Part shown: piece by piece, positions 35,901 to 43,059 of the stretch | Numbering within the stretch: the first letter of the stretch is position 1 | Layout: every line of letters begins with the position of its first letter | DNA from: Antiquaquibacter metalliresistens | Lineage (GTDB): Bacteria > Actinomycetota > Actinomycetes > Actinomycetales > Microbacteriaceae | Assembly (NCBI RefSeq): GCF_029211225.1 | Contig: NZ_JARGEM010000001.1 | Location: 62,001 to 126,000, forward strand | Reading direction: 5' to 3' | DNA length: 64,000 bases | Position numbers and translations under genes: made by a program | Notes under the pieces: generated by a model | The model's input: the letters and a program-made list of their open reading frames with translations, nothing else | Told to the model about the DNA's origin: nothing | The model's database searches: none

Positions 35901-37145
35901 CGCGCTCGCCGTCTGATAGATGATGCCGTTGGTGATCACGTCGACGATCGCCGGGTCGGTCAGCTCCGCCGGGGTGGGGACGTAGGCCCAGGTGCCGGCC
36001 CCGGCGGCCGCGTTGAGCGCGCCGACGAGATCGGCAATCGCCTCGTCGACCGGCTCGCCGAGCTTGAGCGAGTTCTCGATCTCCTGGAGCGCCACGACAT
36101 CGGCGTCGAGGTCGAGAATCGCGGCGACGATCTTCGACTGCTGGATCGCGAACTGCTCCGGGGTGTCCGCCCCGCGGGCGTCGCCGCCGAAGGTGGTGAA
36201 GTAGTTGAAGACGTTGAAGGCGCCGATGGAGAAGTCGCCGCCGACCTCGGCGGGGGCATCCGTTCGCGGGTTCAGCGACTCCCAGGTCGGCTCGTACGCG
36301 ACGTACTCGGCGGGTGAGGTGGAGCTCAGCGGACGCTGCGGCTGCAGTCGCCAGTCGTTGAATCCCCAGCTGAGCACCATTCCGGCGGAAGGCCCGACGT
36401 AGCGGTCGCCGTTGCGCACCACGGTCGCGGTCTCGAAGTAGGGCTGGTCGCCGGGGTGGGCGCCGTTGGAGATCTGCAGGCTGTACCCGTCGTCGAGCAG
36501 CAGCCGACTGGCGGCGTTGGCCGCGGCGATCGCGTTGGCGGCGTCACCGGCATCCGTCGTCTCGGTGGCCTTGACCCGCATGCCGCCGGTGCTCATCCAG
36601 AGCGTGCCGAAGTTGTAGAGTTGGTGGCTCGAGGTCAGGTACGCGCTCTCGGGGGCCACGAGCATGCCCTCGAAGGCCTCCCGCGCCGCGCCGACGACAC
36701 TGTCGGGCAGCACGGTGGCCGCTGGGAGCCCGGCACCGGGCGTGAGCACCTCGACGCCCGCGGCGTCGGCGATCGTGATCTGGGTCTGGCCCTGGTATTC
36801 GCCGGCCGTGCCCGTGATGCTCACCAGGTCGCCGATCTCGCCGGCGGGGTCGTGGTTGCCGGTGAAGACGAAGATGCCGTCGGATGCCCCGGCCACCGCC
36901 CCAGCGTTCGGATCCTGCACGAACAGCCCCCGGTACCCGCTGCCGGTCGGCGCGGTGAGGTCCGCGGTGATCACGCCGTGCACGGTGACGAGGCTGCCGC
37001 CGACCGGCGTGCTCTCCCCGGTGCCCTGCACCTCGGCGATGGTCGTGGTGGCGTCGGCGGCGACAGCGGGCGCCGCCGTGAGCGTGCCCAGCCCGAGGGC
37101 GACGACGATGGCGGTGAACGCGGCGGCTGGCCTGAGGCGTGACAT
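32913..37145 (-). CDS. Secreted bifunctional nuclease/5'-nucleotidase (ExeM/NucH plus UshA-like)
   Basis: A 1410-residue exported protein. After a signal peptide ending APAVAA come an OB-fold-type region (to about residue 135), an endonuclease/exonuclease/phosphatase domain (about 305-610; VALQEIE, LGDFN, SDHDP), a calcineurin-like metallophosphoesterase (about 618-880; VNDFHGR, GNHEFD, SGHTH), a 5'-nucleotidase C-terminal domain (about 905-1080; ENRGAESTLGNF, NPGGLRADL), and Ig-like beta modules with AYQWNRDGVPIEGA. It can in principle cut extracellular DNA and then dephosphorylate the nucleotides, giving phosphate and nucleosides. No sorting motif or final membrane segment is seen. The ATG follows AGGGAG by 10 nt. 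Confidence 0.92.
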   Translation of the reverse strand: MSRLRPAAAFTAIVVALGLGTLTAAPAVAADATTTIAEVQGTGESTPVGGSLVTVHGVITADLTAPTGSGYRGLFVQDPNAGAVAGASDGIFVFTGNHDPAGEIGDLVSITGTAGEYQGQTQITIADAAGVEVLTPGAGLPAATVLPDSVVGAAREAFEGMLVAPESAYLTSSHQLYNFGTLWMSTGGMRVKATETTDAGDAANAIAAANAASRLLLDDGYSLQISNGAHPGDQPYFETATVVRNGDRYVGPSAGMVLSWGFNDWRLQPQRPLSSTSPAEYVAYEPTWESLNPRTDAPAEVGGDFSIGAFNVFNYFTTFGGDARGADTPEQFAIQQSKIVAAILDLDADVVALQEIENSLKLGEPVDEAIADLVGALNAAAGAGTWAYVPTPAELTDPAIVDVITNGIIYQTASATPVGASFADVDEAVWDIAREPLAQTFDVDGKTVTVVANHFKSKTPPDGNTAPEPADLQGFFTAERVEQATRLMAFVDEIEADPAKGADVILLGDFNAYHEEDPSQVITGAGFTDLVPDATDEYTYTFNGELGSLDHAYVSGSLAAAVTGVDVWTINAPEWSDRGYAYGATEAGTPFRSSDHDPIKVGFSSAPAPVAVDIVSVNDFHGRLEANGAVAGAAVMGGMVDSYRANNPNTLFVGAGDFIGASTFTSFIQDDIPTLDILNEIGLDTSAFGNHEFDQGRTDVDDRILPYIDWDYLAANLYEKGTDEPAYQEYWVQDYGDVSVGFVGAVTDELESLVSPAGIATLDVGPVVPAVNRVADQLSDGDESNGEADVIILLVHEGAVTTDIASATDDSAFGQIVTGANANIDAIISGHTHLAYDHEVPIPGTDRVRPVLSSGQYGEKYSHTALSIDPETGDLLSITADVLPLAGFTPDPEVAAIVAEATAVATELGSVPLGEVSADFNRGVQSGGSENRGAESTLGNFVADVQLWATQENGAEISVMNPGGLRADLKFAANPAQPGDAEGVVTYAEAAGVQPFANTLFTTELTGAQVKQVLEEQWQPAGASRPFLKLGVSSNLEYSYDPAAPAGSRITAVWIDGELINPAAMYTVAANSFLAAGGDNFVTLAQGANPTDTGKVDLQSMVDYFEEFESADPDYAQRSIGVTLSAPDADGYSPGDQLTLNLSSLLLTRDGPREGTVTVSAGGSELGSAVIDPAIVDTTDEVGRASATVTIPEGTPSGQLLLSIAVPASGSSIDVPIEVTSNAEAIVNEKAPKIAGAAKVGRTLTVQPGKWSVRDASFAYQWNRDGVPIEGATGERYVVTVEDAGAELTVTVTASAAGYADGTATTAGKSVALLDSRTTGTASRLLVFGNQPLNYTVTVKAAEGVEPTGEVVIYDGSRELTRVVLEPGDAGRVTLPIEGLDRGVHLLTARYLGNEQVEPSWGFPSVVITF

Positions 37146-37190
37146 GAGCGGATGGTCTCCCTGGTCGTGCGAACGGTGATCATCGGGTTC

Positions 37191-37207
37191 TACCCCCTTA
37201 TGGGGGG
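37191..37207. promoter_or_regulatory. CsoR-like palindrome upstream of the nuclease gene
   Basis: TACCCCCTTATGGGGGG lies 46 nt upstream of the secreted nuclease start. A C-tract and G-tract separated by an AT-rich centre is the form of operators bound by CsoR/DUF156 metal or sulfur sensors. No such regulator is in the window, so the assignment is tentative. Confidence 0.35.
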
Positions 37208-37334
37208 TTCAGCTCACCGTACGTCGCTCGAGGGAGGATGTCGAGGGCAGCACCAGAGATTCACCCAACGGCAACCGGGCGCGCGGGTGTGCGACCCGAG
37301 CCGTCGGGGGGCATCCCGCGCAGAACCGCGCGAC

Positions 37335-37871
37335 TCAGATCACGTAGAAGGCCGCTGCCGGCGACGAGGTTCGAGGGCGGGCGACGGCGGGCACGCCGAC
37401 GATCGTGGAGTCGGCCGGGGCATCCCGGATCACGACGGCGTTGGCGCCGATCACCGAGTTCGCGCCGACCGTCACCGGGCCGAGCACCGCGGCCCCCGCG
37501 CCGACGACGACGTGGTCGCCGATCATCGGATGCCTGCGCCCCGCCTGCGATCCCGTGCCGCCGAGCGTGACCCCGTGATAGAGCAGCACGTCGTCGCCGA
37601 CCACGGCGGTCTCACCGATCACGACACCCATGCCGTGGTCGATGAACAGCCGCCGCCCGATGGTCGCGCCCGGATGGATCTCGATGCCGGTGAGAAAGCG
37701 CGTGAACTGCGAGACCACGCGCGCGAGCAGCCTCAGCCGCCAGCGCCACAGACGGTTGGCGAGGCGATATCCCCACACCGCGTGCAGGCCGGAGTAGGTC
37801 AGCCAGACCTCGAACGCGGAACGTGCTGCGGGATCCCGACGACGCGCGTTGGCGACGTCTTCCCGGATCAT
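37335..37871 (-). CDS. cysE: Serine O-acetyltransferase
   Basis: A 178-residue enzyme making O-acetylserine from serine and acetyl-CoA. The left-handed beta-helix of hexapeptide repeats is clear ([20 protein letters not shown], then [20 protein letters not shown]). It is of the short EpsC/actinobacterial type, lacking most of the long N-terminal helical domain of E. coli CysE. The ATG overlaps the cysK stop (ATGA), so the enzyme is made together with cysteine synthase, with which it often forms a complex. Confidence 0.95.
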   Translation of the reverse strand: MIREDVANARRRDPAARSAFEVWLTYSGLHAVWGYRLANRLWRWRLRLLARVVSQFTRFLTGIEIHPGATIGRRLFIDHGMGVVIGETAVVGDDVLLYHGVTLGGTGSQAGRRHPMIGDHVVVGAGAAVLGPVTVGANSVIGANAVVIRDAPADSTIVGVPAVARPRTSSPAAAFYVI

Positions 37872-38800
37872 GCCAGGTGCTCGTACAGCGCGGTCGAGAG
37901 GTAGCGCTCGCCGTAGCTGGCCACGATCACGACGATCGTCTTGCCCGCGTTCTCCGGTCGCTTCGCGATCTCGACGGCGGCGTGCACCGTCGCGCCCGAC
38001 GAGATGCCGGCGAGGATGCCCTCTTCCACCGCGAGTCGTCGCGCCATCGCCAGCGACTGCCCGATGTTCACGTCGAACACCTCGTCGTAGATCTCGCGGT
38101 CGAGGATGCCGGGGATGAAGTTCGCCCCGATGCCCTGGATCTTGTGCGGCGCCGCCGTGCCGCCGTTGAGCAGCGGCGACTCCTCGGGCTCGACCGCGAC
38201 GATCGTGACCTCCGGCTTCTGCTGCTTGAGGTAGTTGCCGACTCCGGTGACGGTGCCGCCCGTGCCGACGCCGGCCACGAAGATGTCGACGGCGCCGGCG
38301 GTGTCTTCCCAGATCTCGGGGCCGGTGGTCGCGAAATGGATCGCGGGGTTGGCAGCATTCTCGAACTGGCGCGCGAGCACGGCTCCCGGTCGCTCGTCGA
38401 CGATCTTGCCCGCCGCCTCGAGCGCGCCGCGCATGCCGTCGGCGCCGGGGGTGAGCACGAGCTCGGCGCCATAGGCGCGCAGCAGCAGCTTGCGCTCGTT
38501 GCTCATCGTCTCGGGCATCGTGAGCACGGCCTTGTAGCCGCGCGCGGCGGCGACCATCGCGAGCGCGATGCCCGTGTTGCCGCTCGTCGCCTCCACAATC
38601 GTGCCGCCCGGCTTGAGCTCGCCGGAGCGCTCCGCCTGGTCGACGACCGCGATCGCGAGACGGTCCTTCACGCTCGCCGAGGGGTTGTAGAACTCGAGCT
38701 TGGCGAGCACCGTCGCGCCCGCGCCATCCGTCACCCGGTTCAACTGCACGAGCGGGGTCTTGCCGAACGCCTCGGTGATGTCCTTGTAGATGCCGGCCAT
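37868..38800 (-). CDS. cysK: Cysteine synthase A (O-acetylserine sulfhydrylase)
   Basis: A 310-residue PLP enzyme that joins O-acetylserine and sulfide to give cysteine. The PLP lysine is in [11 protein letters not shown], the substrate-binding loop is [10 protein letters not shown] and the phosphate-binding glycines are [11 protein letters not shown]. Length is normal. The ATG at 38800 is preceded by GAGGAG and AGG elements; longer frames upstream are not supported. It is the first gene of the cysK-cysE operon. Confidence 0.96.
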   Translation of the reverse strand: MAGIYKDITEAFGKTPLVQLNRVTDGAGATVLAKLEFYNPSASVKDRLAIAVVDQAERSGELKPGGTIVEATSGNTGIALAMVAAARGYKAVLTMPETMSNERKLLLRAYGAELVLTPGADGMRGALEAAGKIVDERPGAVLARQFENAANPAIHFATTGPEIWEDTAGAVDIFVAGVGTGGTVTGVGNYLKQQKPEVTIVAVEPEESPLLNGGTAAPHKIQGIGANFIPGILDREIYDEVFDVNIGQSLAMARRLAVEEGILAGISSGATVHAAVEIAKRPENAGKTIVVIVASYGERYLSTALYEHLA

Positions 38801-38868
38801 GACCTGTCCAATCTCCTCGCGGGAACCTGGGTCAAGCCTAGAGAACGGCGGGGCGGACGTGTATTGCG

Positions 38869-39351
38869 TTACGCGAGCTTGCCGCGGTTGCGGCGCCGCG
38901 CCTCGCGCGGGGCGCGCCCGCCGAGGAACGACTTGCCGGAGGTGACGTCGATGCCGTGACGCAGCGCCTCGCGGCCGATGAGCATGCGAAAGCCCATCTG
39001 GTCGCGGTTGCTCAGCGTGACCTCGGCGAGCACCTCGCGGCCGACGAGCACCACGCGCATGAGCACCACGAATCGGTGCTGCACGTGGCCCGAGGAACTG
39101 CGCACCCGACGCCGGTCGTGCACGGGGCACTCGACCACGACCTCGTCTTCGATGGACTCCTGCCACGGTCGCACGTGAAAGCGCACCCAGTCGGCGCCGT
39201 CCCGATCGAACACGGTGATGCCGTACGCGTGCAGCGACGACGTCTGGGCGCCCGTGTCGAGTTTCGCCTTGATCCAGGGGATGCCCACATCCGGCAGCTG
39301 CACCCATTCCCGCCACCCGGCGAGGGTGTTTGAATGGGGTGTCCTACTCAC
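38869..39351 (-). CDS. rimB: RimB-like retropepsin-type protease (Zn_protease/DUF785 family)
   Basis: A 160-residue protein of the family long named ATP-dependent zinc protease. A retropepsin-like active-site motif LDTGAQTSSLHA is at residues 31-42, and NRDQMGFRMLIGREAL is the second conserved block. In Pseudomonas the homologous RimB acts with RimK in glutamate tailing of ribosomal protein S6. The GTG at 39351 is 6 nt after CAAGAT, a leaderless-type -10. The rimK start is only 27 bp away in the opposite direction. The C-terminal 15 residues are Arg-rich. Confidence 0.8.
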   Translation of the reverse strand: MSRTPHSNTLAGWREWVQLPDVGIPWIKAKLDTGAQTSSLHAYGITVFDRDGADWVRFHVRPWQESIEDEVVVECPVHDRRRVRSSSGHVQHRFVVLMRVVLVGREVLAEVTLSNRDQMGFRMLIGREALRHGIDVTSGKSFLGGRAPREARRRNRGKLA

Positions 39352-39378
39352 CGCTCCATCTTGGCAGGGCCCCTCCCC

Positions 39379-40569
39379 ATGAAACTTGCGATCCTGTCGC
39401 GCGCGCCGCGTTCCTATTCGACGCAGCGCCTTCGCGCCGCTGCCGAGCAGCGCGGGCACGAGGTGAGAGTGCTCAACACCCTGCGCTTCGCGATCGACCT
39501 CTCCGGCGACGATCCGGACCTGCAGTACCGCGGCAAGCCGCTCAGCGATTACGACGCGATCCTGCCCCGCATCGGCAGCTCGATCACCTACTTCGGCACG
39601 GCCGTGGTGCGCCAGTTCGAGCAGATGGACGTCTACACGCCCAACACCGCCAACGGGATCTCGAACGCGCGGGACAAGCTGCGGGCCACCCAGATCCTCT
39701 CGAGGCACAACATCGCGATGCCCGCCACGGCGTTCGTGCGGAATCGGGCGGATGTGCGACCGGCGATCGAGCGCGTCGGCGGCGCCCCGGTGGTGATCAA
39801 GCTGCTCGAGGGCACCCAGGGCATCGGGGTGATCCTGGCTCCGGAGATCAAGGTCGCCGAGGCGATCATCGAGACCCTGCACTCGGCTCGGCAGAACGTG
39901 CTGATCCAGCGGTTCGTCAGCGAGAGTCGGGGGCGCGACATCCGGGCCCTCGTCGTGGGCGATCGGGTGGTCGCGGCGATGCGGCGCACCGCGACCGGTG
40001 ACGAGTTCCGTTCCAACGTGCACCGCGGCGGCACGGTCGAGCCGGTGGAGCTCGCGGCCGACTTCGAGCAGGCCGCCGTGCGCTCCGCCCAGATCATGGG
40101 CCTTCGAGTCGCCGGCGTCGACATGCTGGAGGGCCCGGACGGGCCCCTCGTGATGGAGGTCAACTCGTCACCCGGCCTCGAGGGCATCGAGAAGGCGACA
40201 CAACTGGATGTCGCGGGCGCGATCGTCGACTACATCGCCAACCAGGTGGCCTTCCCCGAAATCGACGTGCGCCAGCGCCTCAGCGTCTCCACCGGCTACG
40301 GCGTCGCCGAACTGCTCGTGCACAACAACGCGGACTTCGTGGGGCAGAAGCTCGGCGACCTCGACCTCTGGGAGCGGGACATCACGGTGCTCACCCTGCA
40401 CCGGGGCACGACGGTGATCCCGAACCCGCGCAAGGGTGTCATCCTCGAGGCGAGCGACCGCCTGCTGTGCTTCGGCAAGCTCGAGGAGATGCGCTCGATG
40501 ATCCCCGAACGCCGTCGCCGTCGTGCGAAGGTGCGCAAACTGCCGCCGGAGGCGCTGCCCGCCGAGTAG
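39379..40569 (+). CDS. rimK: RimK-type glutamate ligase fused to an RCK_C (TrkA-C) domain
   Basis: A 396-residue protein. Residues 1-290 match RimK, an ATP-grasp ligase that adds glutamates to the C-terminus of ribosomal protein S6: ILPRIGSSITYFG, VVIKLLEGTQGIGV and the metal-binding MEVNSSPGLEGIEKAT (259-274). Classical RimK ends near 300 residues. Here residues about 298-375 form a separate domain: GVAELLVHNNADFVGQKLGD, ITVLTLHRGTTVIPNP and ILEASDRLLCFG. This is the RCK_C pattern known from potassium-channel regulators, where it binds small ligands including c-di-AMP. A basic tail (RRRRRAKVRK) ends the protein. The ATG at 39379 has only a weak ribosome site. Confidence 0.85.
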   Translation: MKLAILSRAPRSYSTQRLRAAAEQRGHEVRVLNTLRFAIDLSGDDPDLQYRGKPLSDYDAILPRIGSSITYFGTAVVRQFEQMDVYTPNTANGISNARDKLRATQILSRHNIAMPATAFVRNRADVRPAIERVGGAPVVIKLLEGTQGIGVILAPEIKVAEAIIETLHSARQNVLIQRFVSESRGRDIRALVVGDRVVAAMRRTATGDEFRSNVHRGGTVEPVELAADFEQAAVRSAQIMGLRVAGVDMLEGPDGPLVMEVNSSPGLEGIEKATQLDVAGAIVDYIANQVAFPEIDVRQRLSVSTGYGVAELLVHNNADFVGQKLGDLDLWERDITVLTLHRGTTVIPNPRKGVILEASDRLLCFGKLEEMRSMIPERRRRRAKVRKLPPEALPAE

Positions 40570-40597
40570 CGGGCGCCCGGGAGCGGATTGCGCAGTC

Positions 40598-40724
40598 GGC
40601 GGGAGACGTGGCGCGTCGGCGGGAGACGCTCCGTATTCGGCGGGAGCTCGTAACGATTGGCGGGAGTCATTCCTCCCGCCAATCGTCCGCAACTCCCGCC
40701 GAAGGGTGAAGCTGGGCTCCCGCC
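40598..40724. repeat. GGCGGGAG repeat cluster with 20-21 bp period
   Basis: Four direct copies of GGCGGGAG start at 40598, 40618, 40639 and 40659, followed by three inverted copies CTCCCGCC at 40673, 40693 and 40717. Spacing of 20-21 bp in the forward set is about two helical turns. The cluster fills the space between the convergent rimK and RNA-helicase genes. Confidence 0.7.
40653..40686. terminator. 14-bp perfect hairpin at the centre of the repeat cluster
   Basis: ACGATTGGCGGGAG and its exact complement flank a 6-nt loop. Lying between two convergent genes it would serve as a bidirectional terminator, but the same repeat unit also occurs in a divergent region near 51.5 kb, so termination is not its only possible role. 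Confidence 0.55.
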
Positions 40725-40734
40725 GAAGGGTGGC

Positions 40735-42831
40735 TTACAGGGCGGCGAGCTGCTCGATGACGGCGTCGCCGGGCGCGGCGTACTCGGACTTCGCCTCGAT
40801 CTCGGCGCGGCCCAGCAACTCGTCCATCTTGCGACGACGGTTGCGGTTGACGAGCGTGACGACGGTGCCCACCTTGCCCGCGCGGCCCGTGCGGCCCGAG
40901 CGGTGCAGGTAGGTCTTGTACTCCTCGGGCGCGTCGGCCTGAATCACGAGTGAGATGTCGTCGACGTGGATGCCGCGTGCCGCGACATCCGTCGCCACGA
41001 GCACGTTGACCCGGCCGCTGGTGAGCAGCGACAGGTTGCGCGTGCGGCGGGACTGGTTGAGGTCGCCGTGCAGGCTCGTCGCGGGGATGCCGGCGTCCTC
41101 CAGGTAGTCGCTCATCTCTTCGGCGAACGCGCGGGTGCGCGTGAAGATGAGCGTCTTGCCCTCGCCCGAGGCGAGCTGCTGGATGATCTCGCGCTTGTCG
41201 CGCTGCTCGATGAGCAGCACACGGTGATCGATCGTCGAGGACGCCTGGTCCTCACCGGCGACCTCGTGCACGGCCGGGTCCACGAGGAACTCGTCGACGA
41301 GCGTCGCGACGCCCTTGTCGAGAGTCGCCGAGAACAGCAGCTTCTGACCGCCGGGCTTGGTCTCGTTGAGGATGCGCTGCACCGGCTCGAGGAACCCCAG
41401 GTCGCACATGTGGTCGGCCTCGTCGAGCACCGTGATCATGACGTTCGAGAGGTCGAGCTTGCCCTGCTCCACGAGGTCTTCGACGCGACCGGGGGTCGCG
41501 ATGATGATGTCGACGCCGCGCTGGAGGCCGGCGACCTGCTTGTACTGCGGCACGCCTCCGACGATCGTGACGGTGAACAGGCCGACCGAGCGGGCGATGG
41601 GCTGCACGGTGCGGTCGATCTGCTGCGCGAGCTCACGCGTCGGCGCGAGGATGAGGGCGCGGGGCAGACGACCGATCTTGCGATCCTTGCCGCCGTTGTT
41701 CTCCATGAGACGCTCGACGAGCGGCGCCCCGAAGGCGATGGTCTTGCCGGAGCCGGTCTTGCCACGGCCGAGCACGTCCTTGCCGGAGAGCACGTCCGGG
41801 ATGGTGGCAGCCTGGATCGGGAACGGCGCCGCCGCACCCATCTCGGACAGCTGGCGCACGATGTTGCCGCCGAGGCCGAGGTCGGCGAAGGTCACACCGT
41901 CGACGTCCGTGGCCGTGATGACGGCGGCCTCGAGACGCTCGAGCACGACATCGTCCTGCGGGGTGAAGCGCTGGGCCTCACTGGGCCCACGCCGGCCGGT
42001 TCCGGACGATGCGTCAGCATCGGACGGCCGTGCCCGGTGGGGAGCCGGGTAGTAGCTCGAGTCGCGGCGCGGGGCGCGGTCGTCGAAGTCGCGACGCGGT
42101 CGGTCGTCGCGGACCGGACGGTCGTATGCGGGGCGAGCGGGACGCTCGGCACGGTCGTACGCGGGGCGGGCGGGACGCTCGGCACGGTCGTACGCCGGGC
42201 GGGCCGGACGGTCGGCACGGTCGTAGGCCGGACGAGCGGGACGCTCACCGCGGTCGTACGCCGGACGGGCGGGACGGTCGTAGCTCGGGCGCTCGGCGCG
42301 CGCCGGGCGGTCACCGCGGTCGTAGGCCGGGCGCGCGGGACGCTCGGTGCGGTCATCGGAGCGCGGGCGCTCGGTGCGGTCGCCGTACTTCGGGCGGTCG
42401 CCATACGCCGGACGCGCAGGACGGTCACCGTAGGCGGGACGCTCGGTGCGCTCCGGGCGGTCACCGTACGCAGGGCGGGCCGGACGCTCGGTGCGGTCGC
42501 CATACGCCGGGCGGGCCGGGCGGTCACCGTACGCGGGACGCGCCGGACGCTCGGTGCGGTCACCGTAGGCCGGACGGGCGGGACGCTCGGTGCGGTCACC
42601 ATACGCCGGGCGAGCGGCGCGGGCCGGCTTCTCCCGCGGGGTCCAGTCGGGGCGGCGGTCGTCGCCGGCGGGGCGGGCCGGACGGTCTCCGGTGCGGGCG
42701 GCACGGTCATCCGCGCTCCAGCGCTTCTTGGGGGCGGGGGCGCCGGCCTCCTCCGGGCGGTAGCCGCGGTGGTTGGGGCTGCGCGAGCCGGACTTCGGGG
42801 CGCCGCTGCGCGGCGTGGAGTTCTTGGGCAT
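40735..42831 (-). CDS. DEAD-box RNA helicase with long Arg/Tyr-repeat N-terminus
   Basis: A 698-residue helicase. The core (from about residue 290) has the Q-motif PFPIQAATIP, Walker A GKTGSGKT, PTRELAQQI, TPGR, the DEAD box VLDEADHMCDLGF, SAT and HRSGRTGRAG, with the usual order and spacing. In front lies a 270-residue disordered region made mainly of tandem RPAYGDR and RPAYDR units. Such proteins unwind RNA in cold adaptation, ribosome assembly and RNA decay; the Arg/Tyr region should bind RNA and may drive condensate formation. The ATG at 42831 is preferred; an in-frame ATG 24 nt upstream is possible. A longer leader with two palindromes precedes it. Confidence 0.92.
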   Translation of the reverse strand: MPKNSTPRSGAPKSGSRSPNHRGYRPEEAGAPAPKKRWSADDRAARTGDRPARPAGDDRRPDWTPREKPARAARPAYGDRTERPARPAYGDRTERPARPAYGDRPARPAYGDRTERPARPAYGDRPERTERPAYGDRPARPAYGDRPKYGDRTERPRSDDRTERPARPAYDRGDRPARAERPSYDRPARPAYDRGERPARPAYDRADRPARPAYDRAERPARPAYDRAERPARPAYDRPVRDDRPRRDFDDRAPRRDSSYYPAPHRARPSDADASSGTGRRGPSEAQRFTPQDDVVLERLEAAVITATDVDGVTFADLGLGGNIVRQLSEMGAAAPFPIQAATIPDVLSGKDVLGRGKTGSGKTIAFGAPLVERLMENNGGKDRKIGRLPRALILAPTRELAQQIDRTVQPIARSVGLFTVTIVGGVPQYKQVAGLQRGVDIIIATPGRVEDLVEQGKLDLSNVMITVLDEADHMCDLGFLEPVQRILNETKPGGQKLLFSATLDKGVATLVDEFLVDPAVHEVAGEDQASSTIDHRVLLIEQRDKREIIQQLASGEGKTLIFTRTRAFAEEMSDYLEDAGIPATSLHGDLNQSRRTRNLSLLTSGRVNVLVATDVAARGIHVDDISLVIQADAPEEYKTYLHRSGRTGRAGKVGTVVTLVNRNRRRKMDELLGRAEIEAKSEYAAPGDAVIEQLAAL
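42110..42620 (-). repeat. Coding tandem repeat (RPAYGDR/RPAYDR units)
   Basis: About 15 units, each with one tyrosine: seven RPAYGDR and one PKYGDR toward the N-terminus, then six RPAYDR and one RPSYDR. The DNA copies are similar but not identical, so the array is prone to length change and was probably expanded by slippage or recombination. Confidence 0.8.
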
Positions 42832-42914
42832 TGGAATACTCTCTGGTGGGTTCATCCGTGCATGTCGAGCGCGCGCACGCGCTCACGAACCCGAGCAGTC
42901 ATTGGCCGGGGCCA

Positions 42915-42951
42915 TCACAGTTGTGATTGTCACCAGGGGATTCCACTGGTG
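42915..42951. promoter_or_regulatory. Two palindromes in the helicase/hydrolase divergent region
   Basis: TCACAGTTGTGA (42915-42926) has perfect 5-bp arms. Just beyond it CACCAG at 42931 pairs with CTGGTG at 42946, across 9 nt. Both are within 120 nt upstream of the helicase gene and may be operators or leader structures. The rest of 42832-43046 shows nothing else. Confidence 0.35.
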
Positions 42952-43046
42952 AACCGGCCCGCAAGACCTACACAAAATGCTGCGCGTGACTTCCGCGCGC
43001 GTCTTGAGCCGACCTGGCTACGTTACTGCATCGAGGCCCGCAGCAC

Positions 43047-43052
43047 TAGGGT
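43047..43052 (+). promoter_or_regulatory. Leaderless -10 element (TAGGGT) of the hydrolase gene
   Basis: TAGGGT ends 7 nt before the ATG at 43060 and no ribosome site is present. Confidence 0.5.
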
Positions 43053-43059
43053 TGACCGG

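Noticed and set aside
32889-36317. A 1142-residue open frame on the plus strand, opposite the secreted nuclease
   Set aside because: It has low-complexity Arg/Asp/Val composition typical of antisense frames, whereas the minus-strand frame has complete catalytic motifs.
37180-37215. A PHO box in front of the secreted nuclease
   Set aside because: Two GGTTC elements are present but 20 bp apart and not in the 11-bp direct-repeat form; the C-tract/G-tract palindrome explains the region better.
40598-40724. The GGCGGGAG array as a CRISPR or an origin
   Set aside because: Units are only 8 bp, inverted in the second half, and no DnaA-box, cas or replication gene is near.
42110-42620. Regularly spaced repeats that might be read as CRISPR
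   Set aside because: The units are coding, in phase with the helicase frame, not separated by unique spacers, and there are no cas genes.
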